64,000 nt of DNA from Streptomyces sp. P9-A2. Lineage in GTDB: Bacteria > Actinomycetota > Actinomycetes > Streptomycetales > Streptomycetaceae. Location of the stretch: the NCBI RefSeq assembly GCF_036634175.1, contig NZ_JAZIFX010000002.1, positions 1 to 64,000 of the forward strand. Direction: 5' to 3'. Both the position numbers and the translations under genes were made by a program. Under the pieces are notes generated by a model. The model made no database searches and was not told the origin of the DNA. It was given only the letters and a program-made list of their open reading frames with translations. Every line of letters begins with the position of its first letter. The first letter of the stretch is position 1. Shown in pieces: positions 26,359 through 36,293 of the stretch.

Positions 26359-27714
26359 TCATCCGCGTCGGCGGCCGGGCTGCGCCTGGGAACCGATGGT
26401 GTGGTCGGCCAGGTGGTCCAGGACTGCGTGGTTGGCCTCCCAGCCGTCAGCGGCTTTGGAGGCAGCTCCGGGGTGTGCGGGGGCGTTGGAGGGGTGGGCG
26501 TCGAGGAGTTCGGCGATGCCGGCGCGGGCCACGACGATGCAGGCGTGGCGGTGGCGTGAGGTGAGGACGCACAGGCGGCCGGCTTCCAGGTGGAAGGCGG
26601 AGGCGTCGCCGCGGCCGGAGAGGGGGTGCAGGGCGATGGTGACGCGGAATTCGCAGCCTTGGAGCCGGTTGGCGGTGTCGACGGTGATGCCGTGGAGTCG
26701 GGGGTAGTGGCGGGCCAGGAGCGCGCGGATGTCGTGGGTCTGGCTGCGGTGGGCGGTGCCGATGGCGATGTCGCCGGGCTGCAGGGTGTGGCCTTCGGGG
26801 TTTTCCTCGCAGGTGGTGATGGCGCGCCGGGTCAGCATCCGTTCGGCGATGTCGAGGGTGGCGTGGAAGGCATGGGCGTCGTGCCGGCCGGTGATGCGGG
26901 CCGGTAGTTCGAACAGTGCCCATCCGGTTCGGGCGGCGTGTTCGATGACCTCGTCGGTGGGGGTGCGGATGTCGAGGGGGGAGAACGTGAGGGTGCGGTC
27001 GGCTTCGCGGCTTGCGGCGTGGAAGGGCGTGGAGGGGTAGAAGGCGTTGCTGATCGGGGGGACGGCCGAGGGGGGCAGGCGCCAGGACACGGGCAGGCAG
27101 TGGACGGGCAGGTCGGGGTTGTTGGCGAGCAGGACGGCGATCGCACTGTTCACCGGGTCGTGGGGCAGGCCGTGGAAGCGGTCGGTGTCGGCTTCGGAGA
27201 AGGGGTCGAGCTGACCGGGGTCTCCAACGAAAAGGGCCCGGTCGAAGAGGCCTGCGGTCAGCAAGAGCGTGTCGGAGCGCATCTGGTAGGCCTCGTCGAT
27301 GATCGCCCATGGCCATTGGCGGCCGGTGACCGTGGCCCATTTCATGGCGGTTCCTACGATGACGTCGGCCGTCGTCTCGAGGGGTTCGATGCGGGTGGCG
27401 ATCCGGATGCTGGGATGTGTCTGCAGGTCGTGCGGGAGGGTGTGATCCGTTGCGGTGAGCCGGGCGGTCCGCAGGTGCGGGTGGTGCCGGGTGAATCGCC
27501 GCACGAGGTGGTCGACCTGGGTGTTGGTCTGGGCGATGACGATACAGGGGGCGCCGGGTCGCGTGAGGGCGTCGGCGGCCTGGGCGACCAGGGTGGATTT
27601 TCCGGCGCCGGGCGGGGAGTCCACGACGAGTGCGCGGTGGGTGAGGGTGGGCAGCTGCTCCAGGACGGTGCGGGCGGTCTGGGCCGTCTGCTGCGGCGGG
27701 TGGGGCGGTGTCAC
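26359..27714 (-). CDS. Upf1-like SF1 helicase
   Basis: 451 residues from GTG 27714, whose GTGA overlaps the stop of the upstream gene; a longer open frame to 28443 overlaps that gene and is rejected. Motif I SPPGAGKST lies near residues 32-40, motif II IIDEAY near 137-142, FVGDPGQLDPF (motif III) near 160, VDTANRLQGCEF (motif V) and LTSRHRHACIVVARAG (motif VI) toward the end. It is compact, without accessory domains, and would move on single-strand nucleic acid. It is the last gene of a four-gene unit with a Cas4-like nuclease, and the pair likely unwinds and degrades or processes DNA ends. Confidence 0.8.
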   Translation of the reverse strand: MTPPHPPQQTAQTARTVLEQLPTLTHRALVVDSPPGAGKSTLVAQAADALTRPGAPCIVIAQTNTQVDHLVRRFTRHHPHLRTARLTATDHTLPHDLQTHPSIRIATRIEPLETTADVIVGTAMKWATVTGRQWPWAIIDEAYQMRSDTLLLTAGLFDRALFVGDPGQLDPFSEADTDRFHGLPHDPVNSAIAVLLANNPDLPVHCLPVSWRLPPSAVPPISNAFYPSTPFHAASREADRTLTFSPLDIRTPTDEVIEHAARTGWALFELPARITGRHDAHAFHATLDIAERMLTRRAITTCEENPEGHTLQPGDIAIGTAHRSQTHDIRALLARHYPRLHGITVDTANRLQGCEFRVTIALHPLSGRGDASAFHLEAGRLCVLTSRHRHACIVVARAGIAELLDAHPSNAPAHPGAASKAADGWEANHAVLDHLADHTIGSQAQPGRRRG

Positions 27715-29213
27715 TGTTTCTCCTCGTCCCCGTCGCCGTCGCTGTGGTCCGGCTGGTCGGCAGGAGGCCCGCCGTGGGTCCAGGGTGTCTGGTCTCGTGT
27801 AGGGAATTCCGGCATCCGGTAGGGGGCGGGTGCGAGGGTGAACACGAGGAAGGCACCGGCTTCGGGCAGGACGGCGTGGTTGGGGCGGGCCACGGTGCCC
27901 ATGCCGGCGGTGATCTCGAGTTCGACGAGGGTGTCGCCGTCGCCGGGGGTGACCTTGCAGATCTTGTAGCGGGTGTTGGGGTGGGTGTGGCAGGCAAGGA
28001 GCCGGCCGGGTTCCATGGGCACGGGGTCCGCGGTGGACACGGTGAGCCGGGGCCGCCATAGGGTCCGTCCGGTGGGTCCGCGCAGGGTGTGCTCCGGGTC
28101 GACGGTGGTGACGGGGCCGCCGAAGGCTTCGCCGGTGGTGCGCAGTTCGGCCCGTACGAAGGGGTCGTCGGTGGCGCGGTCGGCGGCGAAGGCGGCGGCT
28201 GCGTGTTCCATGCGGGTCAGGCGGACCGCGGCGGCGACGGCGTGGTCGCGGGCCGGCCGGGGGCGTCCGTCCTGGGCCAGGTGGAGGCATTCGTCGGTGA
28301 AGGCGGTGCGTTCGTGGCCCCAGCGGCGTGCGGTGCCCCTGGCTTCGGGAAGGGCCTGCAGGAGCGCGTAAGCCTGCCACATGAGCTCCCAGGTGGGGTG
28401 CAGGTGGGCGGTCAGCAGGCGGTCGAGTTCTTGCAGGGGGCAAGTCTGCTCCTGGCCCGAGTCCCGTCGCCGGGCGCGGGTGTAGGCGTCGAACAGGGGT
28501 GCCAGGTGGTCGTTGTCGAAGGCTGCGTCGGTGGCTGGTCCTGCCGGGCGGTGGGTGGCCAGGTCTTCTGCCGTGCGTGCGGCGTCGCGTCCCGAGGCTG
28601 CATGGCGGGGCGGGTCGATCCAGGCCAGCAGGGTGGCCAGGTCCTCGTCTTCCTGGGGGCTCTGGCCGCTGGCCCAGTGCATGGTGAGGAAGCCGGTCAT
28701 GGGGATGAGGGCGGCTGAGCCGGCCAGGTCGGCGCGGTCGGTGAGATAGGTGAGCCAGTGTCCCAGCCGCTGGACGGCTCGGGAGCCGGGAGTCTGGTCG
28801 TCGACGCTGCGGAACCTCAGGTCGTCTCCGAGGTCTTTGAGGTGCTGCACGGTCTGGGGGTTGGGGACGAGGATCTGGGGGGCGTCGGTATAGCGCCGGC
28901 GGGCTGGTCTGCTGGAGGTGGCGGGCAGGTGTTCGCTGTGCCGCTGGCAGGCTTCGATGTAGGCGGTGACGGCGTCTGCCAGGGCGGCGAGCATGGGGGC
29001 GGTGCTGCCCGAGGGTGGCGCGAGCAGGAGCTGGGGGCGGTGCGGGTCGGTGCCGAGCATGACGGCCAGCGGACGTGCAGCGGGGCCGGTGCGTTTCAGC
29101 GCCAGCAGCATCAGCGGCTGGTCGCTGAGGTGGAGGTGGCGCAGTTGGCTGGTGCGTTGGGCGTGGCCGGTGTGGGCGGCGCGCATCCGCAGGAGTGAGG
29201 TGAGCCGGATCAT
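27711..29213 (-). CDS. Unknown 500-residue protein between nuclease and helicase
   Basis: Starts at ATG 29213, overlapping the stop of the nuclease gene (ATGA), and its stop overlaps the helicase GTG. It starts MIRLTSLLRMRAAHTG. No motif recognised. The middle is helical; the last ~150 residues are beta-rich (RPRLTVSTADPVPMEPG, then LVELEITAGMG) and end in an acidic Asp/Gly/Glu tail. A beta-barrel-like nucleic acid or protein contact module is possible. Tight coupling on both sides makes it a core member of the unit. Confidence 0.65.
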   Translation of the reverse strand: MIRLTSLLRMRAAHTGHAQRTSQLRHLHLSDQPLMLLALKRTGPAARPLAVMLGTDPHRPQLLLAPPSGSTAPMLAALADAVTAYIEACQRHSEHLPATSSRPARRRYTDAPQILVPNPQTVQHLKDLGDDLRFRSVDDQTPGSRAVQRLGHWLTYLTDRADLAGSAALIPMTGFLTMHWASGQSPQEDEDLATLLAWIDPPRHAASGRDAARTAEDLATHRPAGPATDAAFDNDHLAPLFDAYTRARRRDSGQEQTCPLQELDRLLTAHLHPTWELMWQAYALLQALPEARGTARRWGHERTAFTDECLHLAQDGRPRPARDHAVAAAVRLTRMEHAAAAFAADRATDDPFVRAELRTTGEAFGGPVTTVDPEHTLRGPTGRTLWRPRLTVSTADPVPMEPGRLLACHTHPNTRYKICKVTPGDGDTLVELEITAGMGTVARPNHAVLPEAGAFLVFTLAPAPYRMPEFPTRDQTPWTHGGPPADQPDHSDGDGDEEKQ

Positions 29214-30355
29214 GCGGTGTCCGTCCGGAGGTCTGCGTGGACGCGCTGTGCGTGGCGCAGGGCCCGGGTGATGTCGTGCTGGTCCTGTGAGGGGTGCAGG
29301 TGCCCGTCGGTGAGGGCCAGGGCCGTGGCGATGGTGTCGATTCCCGCGAGGTCGTCGCGGACTGCGGTGCCCAGGGCGGCGGTCCTGCTCTGGTTTCGGG
29401 CTTCGGTGCGGCAGTGGAAGGCCAGGTCGCAGTGGTTGCGGCAGCTGGGGGTGTAGTGCGGCCGCGCGGTGGCGAGCGCGTCCGCGAGTTCGTCGCGGGG
29501 CCGGGTCGGCCTCTGGTCGGGGCCGGGCGCCAGGTCGAAGGTGGTGTTGGGGGGAAGCCTGTCCAGCAGTTCGGGCAGGCGCCTCAGTCTGCCGAGGTGG
29601 CGGCTGAGGTTCTTGATCTGTTTGTGGGCGCTGAAGGGCGTGGCGGTGGGGTGGCGGGTGAAGTTGCGCGGGTTGACCAGGATCACGGTGTCGGAGACGC
29701 AGTCTGGCGGGAGGCCGTCGTCGGCGAGGAGTTCTCGCAGGGCAAGGACGTAGGCGGCGGCCTGGGTCAGTGCTGCGTTGGCCTTGATGGGGTCGGGCTG
29801 TCCGTGGATGACGGGGAAGGATTTGATCTCCACGATGTGGAAGAGGCCGTCGCGCTGGAAGGCGATGACGTCCGGCTCGAGGTAGACCTGGTGGCCGGCG
29901 ACGGTCAGACGCAGTACGGGGTGGTCGAGCAGGGTGCGAGGGGTGTCTGACCTGCGGTGTGCTGCGCTGAGGATGCGGGAGCGAGTGTGGGCGCGGCGCA
30001 GTGCCAGGGGGGACCTGTCGTCGTCGCTGCCGACGCTGTTGATGTCCTCGTAGGACACCTCGGACGGGGTCAGGCCCAGGGCGTGGCGGAGCAGCGGTAC
30101 CAGGGGGGCTCCTGCTTGGGCGGTGACCTTGTGTTCGAAGGCGAGGCCGTAGTCGAGGGCGAGCCGGGATTTCCTCAGTGGCCGCGGCAGGCCCAGGTGG
30201 GCGGCGAGGGCGTCTTTGTCGATGCCTGCCGCGTCCAGCAGGGAGCGGCGGTCGCAGCTCGGATTGGTGGTCAGCGCTGCCAGGGTGCGTGCGTTGTGCG
30301 GGAGGGGCGGTGCGGTTCCGCGTAATGCGCCCAGTCGTGCGTCGAGCGAGGTCAC
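29210..30355 (-). CDS. Cas4/RecB-like PD-(D/E)xK nuclease
   Basis: 381 residues from GTG 30355, with AAGGA five bases upstream; 30379 is a weaker alternative. Nuclease core: LEPDVIAF (Asp near 161), IVEIKSF (Glu/Lys near 175-177), then a QAAAYVLAL motif, the RecB-type D, ExK, QxxxY series. Cysteines in SCRNHCDLAFHC near 304-314, together with a fourth (SCDRRS) near residue 45, could bind an iron-sulfur cluster as in Cas4 and AddB. An FEHKV motif with a nearby His (TRSRILSAAHRR) may add to the site. Predicted DNA end-processing nuclease working with the SF1 helicase encoded two genes downstream. Confidence 0.75.
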   Translation of the reverse strand: MTSLDARLGALRGTAPPLPHNARTLAALTTNPSCDRRSLLDAAGIDKDALAAHLGLPRPLRKSRLALDYGLAFEHKVTAQAGAPLVPLLRHALGLTPSEVSYEDINSVGSDDDRSPLALRRAHTRSRILSAAHRRSDTPRTLLDHPVLRLTVAGHQVYLEPDVIAFQRDGLFHIVEIKSFPVIHGQPDPIKANAALTQAAAYVLALRELLADDGLPPDCVSDTVILVNPRNFTRHPTATPFSAHKQIKNLSRHLGRLRRLPELLDRLPPNTTFDLAPGPDQRPTRPRDELADALATARPHYTPSCRNHCDLAFHCRTEARNQSRTAALGTAVRDDLAGIDTIATALALTDGHLHPSQDQHDITRALRHAQRVHADLRTDTA

Positions 30356-30402
30356 TTGGTTCCTTGGAGGGCAGAGCACAGCCGTGCGGGTTGCGGGGCT
30401 GG

Positions 30403-31224
30403 TTAGGCGGTGCGGCGCATGCGGGTGACGTTGCGCAGGGTGTTGCCGAAGAGCTGCTCCGCGTCGCCGAGTTGCTGGCGTGCTCGCCGGGCCGCTTCGG
30501 CGCGGGTGTCAGCGTCGTCGTCGGCGTGGATTTCCAGTTCGGCTGCGGCTGCCTGGCGCAGCGCGTCCAGATCGAGCGGGCCGCGGGTGGTGTAGCCGTG
30601 GATGTTGCGGCTGTAGTGCTGGAGGAGTTGCTGAACGTGCGGCGACGGTTGGGGTTCGCCGGGGAGGTGTTCGGCGGCGTCGGCGAGCCGCAGAGCCGAG
30701 GTGAGGAAGTGGACTCGCTGGGTGAGCGGCCCCACCAGGCGCTGTTCCAGCGGCCAGGTGCTCAGGGCGAGCAGGGCGCGGGCCGGTGAGAGCAGGTCGG
30801 AGGTCACAGCGGCGCAGATGTAGTAGGGGCGTGCGTAGGGAGCGGATCGGAAGGAGCGTTCCTCGTCGCGGCGCAGGGTGGTCAGGCGGGCCGTGTTCAG
30901 CGGGCCGGAGAAGAACGCCTGGTGGACCTGGCTGAGCAGTTTGGGTGCGGCGGGGACGGTGAGGAGAGTGAGCGCCTGCTGGATCTGGTCGCGCACCGGC
31001 AGGGCACTGTCATCGTGCTCTGGGGATGCCGGCGCTGCGGGCTCGGCCTCTGTCTTGTCCGGGCCGTCGTCCAGACCGCACAGCACGTCCCAGGCGCGTT
31101 GAGTGCGCGTCAGCTCCTGTCTCAGGAGGCTCGCTTGGGTTTTGTCGTGCTCCGCGAGCGCTTGCCGGATCGCTTCCTGCAGCTGCTGCATGCGTTTCTC
31201 GAGAGCGACCAGATGCTCGTCCAT
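30403..31224 (-). CDS. Coiled-coil protein, first gene of helicase-nuclease unit
   Basis: 273 residues from ATG 31224 (MDEHLVALEKRMQQLQEAI). The first ~55 residues are a heptad-patterned coiled coil; the rest is helical, with YARPYYICAAVTSDLL in the middle and an Arg-rich end (NTLRNVTRMRRTA). No family recognised. A 47-base gap separates it from the nuclease gene, less tight than the other joins. No ribosome site is seen, and TAGCAT lies 9-14 bases upstream, so the mRNA may be leaderless. Possible structural or DNA-clamping subunit. Confidence 0.6.
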   Translation of the reverse strand: MDEHLVALEKRMQQLQEAIRQALAEHDKTQASLLRQELTRTQRAWDVLCGLDDGPDKTEAEPAAPASPEHDDSALPVRDQIQQALTLLTVPAAPKLLSQVHQAFFSGPLNTARLTTLRRDEERSFRSAPYARPYYICAAVTSDLLSPARALLALSTWPLEQRLVGPLTQRVHFLTSALRLADAAEHLPGEPQPSPHVQQLLQHYSRNIHGYTTRGPLDLDALRQAAAAELEIHADDDADTRAEAARRARQQLGDAEQLFGNTLRNVTRMRRTA

Positions 31225-31348
31225 GCCCGCATGCTAGCAGTGACCCATGACGACCAGTTTTCTTCCTGTGTTTTTGGTGTAGTGTCCCGGGCTCGTAAGG
31301 CACCACCGGTGCCCTCCTACGCCTCGCTTCCCAGAAGGGCGCACGGGC
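31225..31348. promoter_or_regulatory. Divergent promoter region between unit iii and sbcD
   Basis: Only 124 bases separate the two starts. It is AT-richer than its neighbours (TTTTCTTCCTGTGTTTTTGG near 31257-31276, then TAGTGT at 31280-31285, a plausible -10 for the plus strand). The two units could share control. Confidence 0.45.
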
Positions 31349-32587
31349 ATGAGACTGCTCCACACCTCCGACTGGCATTTAGGCCACGTCTTTCACGGGC
31401 ATCCACGCGACGAGGACTTCGACGCCGTCCTGGCCGAGATCGTGGCCATCGCCCAGGAGAGCCGGCCGGACCTGATCGTCCACAGCGGCGATCTGTTCCA
31501 CCACTCCCGTCCCGGCATCCGGGCGATGACGCGCGCCATGGGCACGCTGAGCGAGCTCGCCGCCGTCGCCCCCACTGTGGTCCTGGCCGGCAACCACGAC
31601 TCCCCCGCGTACTTCGAGTTCTTCGGTTCCATGACCGGCCCCTCCCGGGGCCGGGGCCTGTTCTTCGCCGACCAGTTCCGCCCGGCGCACGAGGGCGGCG
31701 TCCTCACCTTCGACGCCTGCGGTGGTGAGCAGCGAATCCGCCTGGCGGTCCTGCCGTTCGTGCATCCGAACCGGTTCTGGCAGCGTTCCGCGACCGACAC
31801 GTCGTACGCCGACTACGCGGAGGGGATGCGCGGGCTGCAGGCGGGACTGATGACGGCCATGCACGAGGGGTACGACCCCGACCGGGACATCCTGCTGTTC
31901 GCAGCCCATGTGTACGTCACCGGCGCCACACGCTCCCCGGGCGAACGGGCCGTGGACGACGACTTCGAGACCGGCCCCGAGAATCTTCCGGAGGTCTCCT
32001 ACGCCGCTCTCGGACACATCCACCGCCCGCAACCGGTGCGGGGCGCCAAGTCCACCGCCCGCTACGCCGGCAGTCCGCTCGCCATCGACTTCGGTGAAGC
32101 CGACCATTTCAAGAGCGTCGTGATCGTCGACGCCGAACCCGGACGGCCGGTGCGGGCCCTGCCTCGCCGGCTCTCGAGCGGACGGCGCCTGACGCAGTTC
32201 ACCGGAACCCTCGACGAACTCAGGGTGTCAGCGGCCCAGTACGACGGGACCTTCCTCAAACCGGTGATCGTCGGCGAGGAACCCGACATGCTCCTCAGCC
32301 ACAAGATCGCCGAGGTTGTCCCGCACGCGATCCTCATCAACCCCGCACCGGCACGCGAAGCGGACGACGACACGGTCATGGACAGTGACCCCGGCGAGGA
32401 GCCGGAGCTCCCCGACGCCTTCCGCGCCTATCTGGCACGCGAGGGGCTGATCGGCACCGTTGCGGAATCCACCGTCACCGCATTCACCCACCTTCTCAAC
32501 GAGCTCGACGACGAGACGCTGCCCCCGGTACACGCCGAGGAAATGCTCCGCGCTGCGCTGGAAGACATCTGGACGGAGGCCTCGTGA
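31349..32587 (+). CDS. sbcD: SbcD-like (Mre11-type) nuclease subunit
   Basis: 412 residues. Calcineurin-type phosphoesterase motifs in order: TSDWHLG near 6-12, [11 protein letters not shown] near 47-57, [11 protein letters not shown] near 80-90, then AAHVYVTG and LGHIHRPQ near 185-230. These give the two-metal site that cuts DNA ends and hairpins with SbcC. The C-terminal ~150 residues match the helical cap. The stop overlaps the sbcC start (GTGA). Besides DNA repair, SbcCD homologues occur in antiphage loci; the setting here suggests an accessory copy rather than the chromosomal one. Confidence 0.88.
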   Translation: MRLLHTSDWHLGHVFHGHPRDEDFDAVLAEIVAIAQESRPDLIVHSGDLFHHSRPGIRAMTRAMGTLSELAAVAPTVVLAGNHDSPAYFEFFGSMTGPSRGRGLFFADQFRPAHEGGVLTFDACGGEQRIRLAVLPFVHPNRFWQRSATDTSYADYAEGMRGLQAGLMTAMHEGYDPDRDILLFAAHVYVTGATRSPGERAVDDDFETGPENLPEVSYAALGHIHRPQPVRGAKSTARYAGSPLAIDFGEADHFKSVVIVDAEPGRPVRALPRRLSSGRRLTQFTGTLDELRVSAAQYDGTFLKPVIVGEEPDMLLSHKIAEVVPHAILINPAPAREADDDTVMDSDPGEEPELPDAFRAYLAREGLIGTVAESTVTAFTHLLNELDDETLPPVHAEEMLRAALEDIWTEAS

Positions 32588-35500
32588 AGCCCAGCCGGCT
32601 CATCGTCAGCGGAATGCGCAGTTACCCCGGTACCTGCACCATCGACTTCACCGGGAAGCGTCTGCTCGCCATCCTGGGCCCCACCGGGGCCGGCAAGTCC
32701 ACTCTCCTCGAGGCGATCATCTTCGCCTTGTACGGGGCGAACTCGTGGTCGAACAAACCCGAGGAAGCCTACGAACTGATCGCCAACGGCTGCCCCAGCA
32801 TGCACGTGACGTTCGAGTTCTCGGCGAACGGCCGCCCGTGGCGGGTGCGGCGCACTCTGTATGCGAACCGCAAAAAGCCGCAGGCCCTTCTGGAGTCCAT
32901 GGCCGAGGACGGCACCGACCTGCGGGTCGACAACATGCGCGCGGTGACGGAAGCCGTCACCCAGCTCATCGGGCTGGACTGGAAGGGTTTTGTCAGTACG
33001 GTCCTGCTGCCTCAGGGGAAGTTCGACACCCTGCTCAAGGCGAACAGGGGCGACCGTGCCGGCATCCTGCGGCACGTCTTCGGCATCAACGAACTGGAAC
33101 GTGTCCGCAGGCACGCCGGCGTTCGGCTGGATCGCCTGAGCGCGAGCATCCTCGACGCCAGGAGCGCCCGGGCGGAGCTCCTGCGGAATCCCCATGCTGT
33201 CGCCACACAAGCGGCGCTGGATGTGGAGCGTACGCGTGGCATCGCGGCCAGCCGGCGCGAGCGGCTGGCCGCTCTGCGCTCGGCACAGGGGCAGGCCGTC
33301 GGGCACAAGCACCGCAAAGCCGGTCTGGACAAGGCCGCGCGGCTGCTGCGTGAGCGCAGCGTTCCGGATGCGGTTGTCACACTGGCCACGCTGGCCAAGG
33401 TGACGACGGAACTCGATGCCGAAGCCGCAGTGCAGGAAGCGGCCGGGCGCGATCTGAGCATGGAGCTCGGCGCGGCGCAGGCTGCCCTGGACACGGCCGC
33501 GCAGGCCGGTGACACGGTCCGATCCCTGTCCGGCGCGGTGACTGTGCTGTCCGGCCTGCCGGGCCGCGCATCTGGGTTGGACGCCGTGGCGCAGCAGCTT
33601 GAACTGGAGCAACTACAGCACAGCGAACATGAGCAGGAGCACGAGCAAGCACAGCAGGAGCTGGCCGAACGCGAGGAGCGCTTGGCGGCCCTCGTCGAGG
33701 ACGCCGGCCTGGCGCAGCACACCGTGACTCAGACCCGCGCGCACACCGACCAGGTCCAAGAAGCCGTCCGGGGTGCGCTGCAGGAAGCCGCCGCTGCGGC
33801 GACACATCTACAGTCGGCCAACACGACGCTCGAAGCGGCCGAGGAGCAACGCGGCCGCGTCGACAGGCTGGAAGCCGAGCTGTGTGAAGTGCGCGGGGCA
33901 CGGGACGCGGCCCAGGACGCCCTAGCCGCGCTGGAGCGCGGCGATGCCGCCCACACGGCAGGTTCGGCTCTGGTGCCGGGGGATGCCTGCACGGTCTGCA
34001 CCCGGCCCGTCCCGAGCGACTTCACTCCCCCGTCTCCGTTGGACGGCAAGGCCCTTGGGAAGGCCAAACGTGAGGTCACCAAATACTCGAAGGCCGTGAA
34101 CACGGCTGTGACCGCCGCGGCGGAGGCAACAGCCCAGCTGAGCACGGCCGGGCACACGGCTCAGAAGCATCAGCGTGCGCACCTGGCCGCTCTCGAACGC
34201 ATGGACGCTGCACTGCTCCAGCTGCAGGAGCTGGTGGACGCGATGCGACCGGACGTCGTGCCCGGCGCGGCCACCGCTCTGGACACGCTCAGCCGGCAGA
34301 CGGCCGCCCAGGCGCGTGTCCTCACGGGCAGCGCCCCCAAGAGCCGGGCCCACATCACCCGTGCGGTCAAAGCACTCGTGCAGCCCTTGCGCGACGCCGA
34401 AGCAGAAGCGCTCGCCGCCCACACGGGCGCCCAGGCAGGGCTGGCGACGGCACAGGCCGAGAAAGAGGCGGCCCAGTCCGGCCTCAAACGCCAGCGCGGC
34501 CGCTTGCAGCGTGAACGCAGACGGCTGGAGAAGGCCCGACTGCAGTACGAGAGTGACCTGCAGACCCTGCTGACCGAGGTCACCAACCTCCCGGCCTCGA
34601 TCCGACCCGCCCAGGAAACGCCGCAGGCCCTGCCCTCCTCGACGGACATCGCCTCATCGCTGGAGACGGCCGGCCAGCGCCTCGCACGGCTCGAGCAGAC
34701 GGCCCAGGCTCACGACGAAGCACAGCAGGCCCTCACCGAGCACGCCGAGCACCGGCAGGCCCTGGAGGGACGGCGCCAGCGCAAGGTTGAGATTCCCGTC
34801 CGGACTCTCCTCAAGAAACTGGAGCGTTGGGCGGACACCGCCACCGATGCCGAAAGCCTCCTCGGCGGCGAGACGTCCAACGAACTGCCTCCGACCCCGG
34901 ACGGGGCCGACCTGGCCATGGCCGACGCCTACCATCTGGCCCTGTCCTCGCTGAGCCAGCAACTGACAGGCGCACTGAAGCAAGCCCGGCAGCGGGCCGC
35001 CGACGAGATCCACGCGTTCGGGAAGGAACTCACCCTCCAAGCCGACGCCGCCCACGACGAAACCGACCCTGACCCGGGCTTCCCAGTACCGGAAAAGAGC
35101 GACCTGCTGGCACCCGCCGTTCTCGACCCGCTCAGCCGCAAGACGAGCGATGCGGAAGCAGCGCACGACAAGGCCAAGTCCGACCTGCGTACCGCGCAGT
35201 CCCAAATCCCCTACGCCGAGGCTCTGGACGCTGCCATCACCGCTGCGGACGAGCAGGCCGTGGTGTGGCGGAGGGTGAGCGAACAGCTCACCGACACGAA
35301 GTTCCTCACCTATCTGACCAAACAGCGCACCCATTCGCTGCTCCGTCACGGCAGCCGTATCCTCCAGCAGATCTCCACTGGGCTCTATGCGTTCACCGAG
35401 GACTTCAAGATCGTGGAGTCAGCCACGAATCTCACGCGCGGCCCGGAGACTCTCTCCGGCGGGGAGAAATTCCAAACCTCACTCGCGCTGGCGCTGGCCC

Positions 35501-35793
35501 TCGTGGAACTGCATAGCCGCAGCAACAGCAAGCTGGAGAGCCTGTTCCTGGACGAAGGGTTCGGCTCGCTGGACTCCGACCGCCTGGACGACACCCTTTC
35601 CGTGCTGCGCAGCAGTGTGACCCGGGACAAGACGGTCGCGGTCATCAGCCACCTGTATCCGGTGGCCGAAGCCGTCGATGACGTGCTGTTCGTCGACAAG
35701 ACCGCCGGGGGTTCCACGGCCGCCTGGCTGACGGAGCAGGAGCGCACCGCAGTCATCCGTGACGGGGTCCGGCGCCTGCTGGAACACACCTGA
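32584..35793 (+). CDS. sbcC: SbcC-like (Rad50-type) ATPase
   Basis: 1069 residues from GTG 32584. Walker A GPTGAGKS at 32-39, Q-loop near [10 protein letters not shown] (about 140-150), two long coiled-coil arms with a zinc-hook CTVC at 469-472, signature [17 protein letters not shown] near 958-975, and [11 protein letters not shown] with Asp990/Glu991. ATP binding closes the dimer on DNA and gates SbcD. Arms are of normal length. Unlike housekeeping SbcC it is followed by no repair gene; the next gene belongs to a transposition module 500 bases away. Confidence 0.88.
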   Translation: MKPSRLIVSGMRSYPGTCTIDFTGKRLLAILGPTGAGKSTLLEAIIFALYGANSWSNKPEEAYELIANGCPSMHVTFEFSANGRPWRVRRTLYANRKKPQALLESMAEDGTDLRVDNMRAVTEAVTQLIGLDWKGFVSTVLLPQGKFDTLLKANRGDRAGILRHVFGINELERVRRHAGVRLDRLSASILDARSARAELLRNPHAVATQAALDVERTRGIAASRRERLAALRSAQGQAVGHKHRKAGLDKAARLLRERSVPDAVVTLATLAKVTTELDAEAAVQEAAGRDLSMELGAAQAALDTAAQAGDTVRSLSGAVTVLSGLPGRASGLDAVAQQLELEQLQHSEHEQEHEQAQQELAEREERLAALVEDAGLAQHTVTQTRAHTDQVQEAVRGALQEAAAAATHLQSANTTLEAAEEQRGRVDRLEAELCEVRGARDAAQDALAALERGDAAHTAGSALVPGDACTVCTRPVPSDFTPPSPLDGKALGKAKREVTKYSKAVNTAVTAAAEATAQLSTAGHTAQKHQRAHLAALERMDAALLQLQELVDAMRPDVVPGAATALDTLSRQTAAQARVLTGSAPKSRAHITRAVKALVQPLRDAEAEALAAHTGAQAGLATAQAEKEAAQSGLKRQRGRLQRERRRLEKARLQYESDLQTLLTEVTNLPASIRPAQETPQALPSSTDIASSLETAGQRLARLEQTAQAHDEAQQALTEHAEHRQALEGRRQRKVEIPVRTLLKKLERWADTATDAESLLGGETSNELPPTPDGADLAMADAYHLALSSLSQQLTGALKQARQRAADEIHAFGKELTLQADAAHDETDPDPGFPVPEKSDLLAPAVLDPLSRKTSDAEAAHDKAKSDLRTAQSQIPYAEALDAAITAADEQAVVWRRVSEQLTDTKFLTYLTKQRTHSLLRHGSRILQQISTGLYAFTEDFKIVESATNLTRGPETLSGGEKFQTSLALALALVELHSRSNSKLESLFLDEGFGSLDSDRLDDTLSVLRSSVTRDKTVAVISHLYPVAEAVDDVLFVDKTAGGSTAAWLTEQERTAVIRDGVRRLLEHT

Positions 35794-36293
35794 GCAGTTA
35801 CCGGGCCGGCCCTCACAGTTGCCGAGGAGCCCGTCTCCCGGCCCCGGACGTCCTCTTCGGACGCTGGTGACTGCCCCGTGCGGCGACCGGCAGGCCCGGT
35901 ACTTCCTTCCCGCCCCGTCACAGGGTACCCCTGCACGACAGCCCGGCGCTGACAAGGGCTGGCTCGGCGCCGACCCGCAACCGTCCGCCCGGCGGAACCG
36001 TGGCAGGACAGCCGGTGCCGCTCCTCCCCGGTATCCGGACGCAGGGGTGCTCCTAGGGGGCAGTCGGGCCGTCGGCGGACACGCCTCTTCCCAGCGAAGT
36101 TACTGACGCCCGCACCCGGCGCGGGCTCACGGCTCCGCCGTGCCCGCCCTCTCTGGCATGACGGCGCGTCACGGCTCTGACGGCGCCACCGCGGACCGCC
36201 CGCGCCGTCCTTTCCGAACGGCCGCCAATACCCCACAGAGGCAGGGCACTTGTGCCCCTTCCATGCTTCGTATCCCTGTAAGGAGCAGACCGC
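35794..36293. other. 500-base gap before tniA-like gene
   Basis: No gene seen. A bulged hairpin lies at about 36121-36146 (GCGGG/CCCGC and CACGG/CCGTG). Around 36046-36200 there are several CGTCA/TGACG units and a TAGGGGGCAGTC start, loosely like the inverted form of repeat copies A-C. It could hold the left end of the TniA/TniB element, but the match is weak. AAGGAG before 36294 is the ribosome site of the next gene. Confidence 0.35.

Noticed and set aside
27715..28443. Upstream extension of the Upf1-like helicase to 28443
   Set aside because: It lies entirely over the upstream gene, and the GTG at 27714 makes a standard GTGA overlap with that gene's stop.
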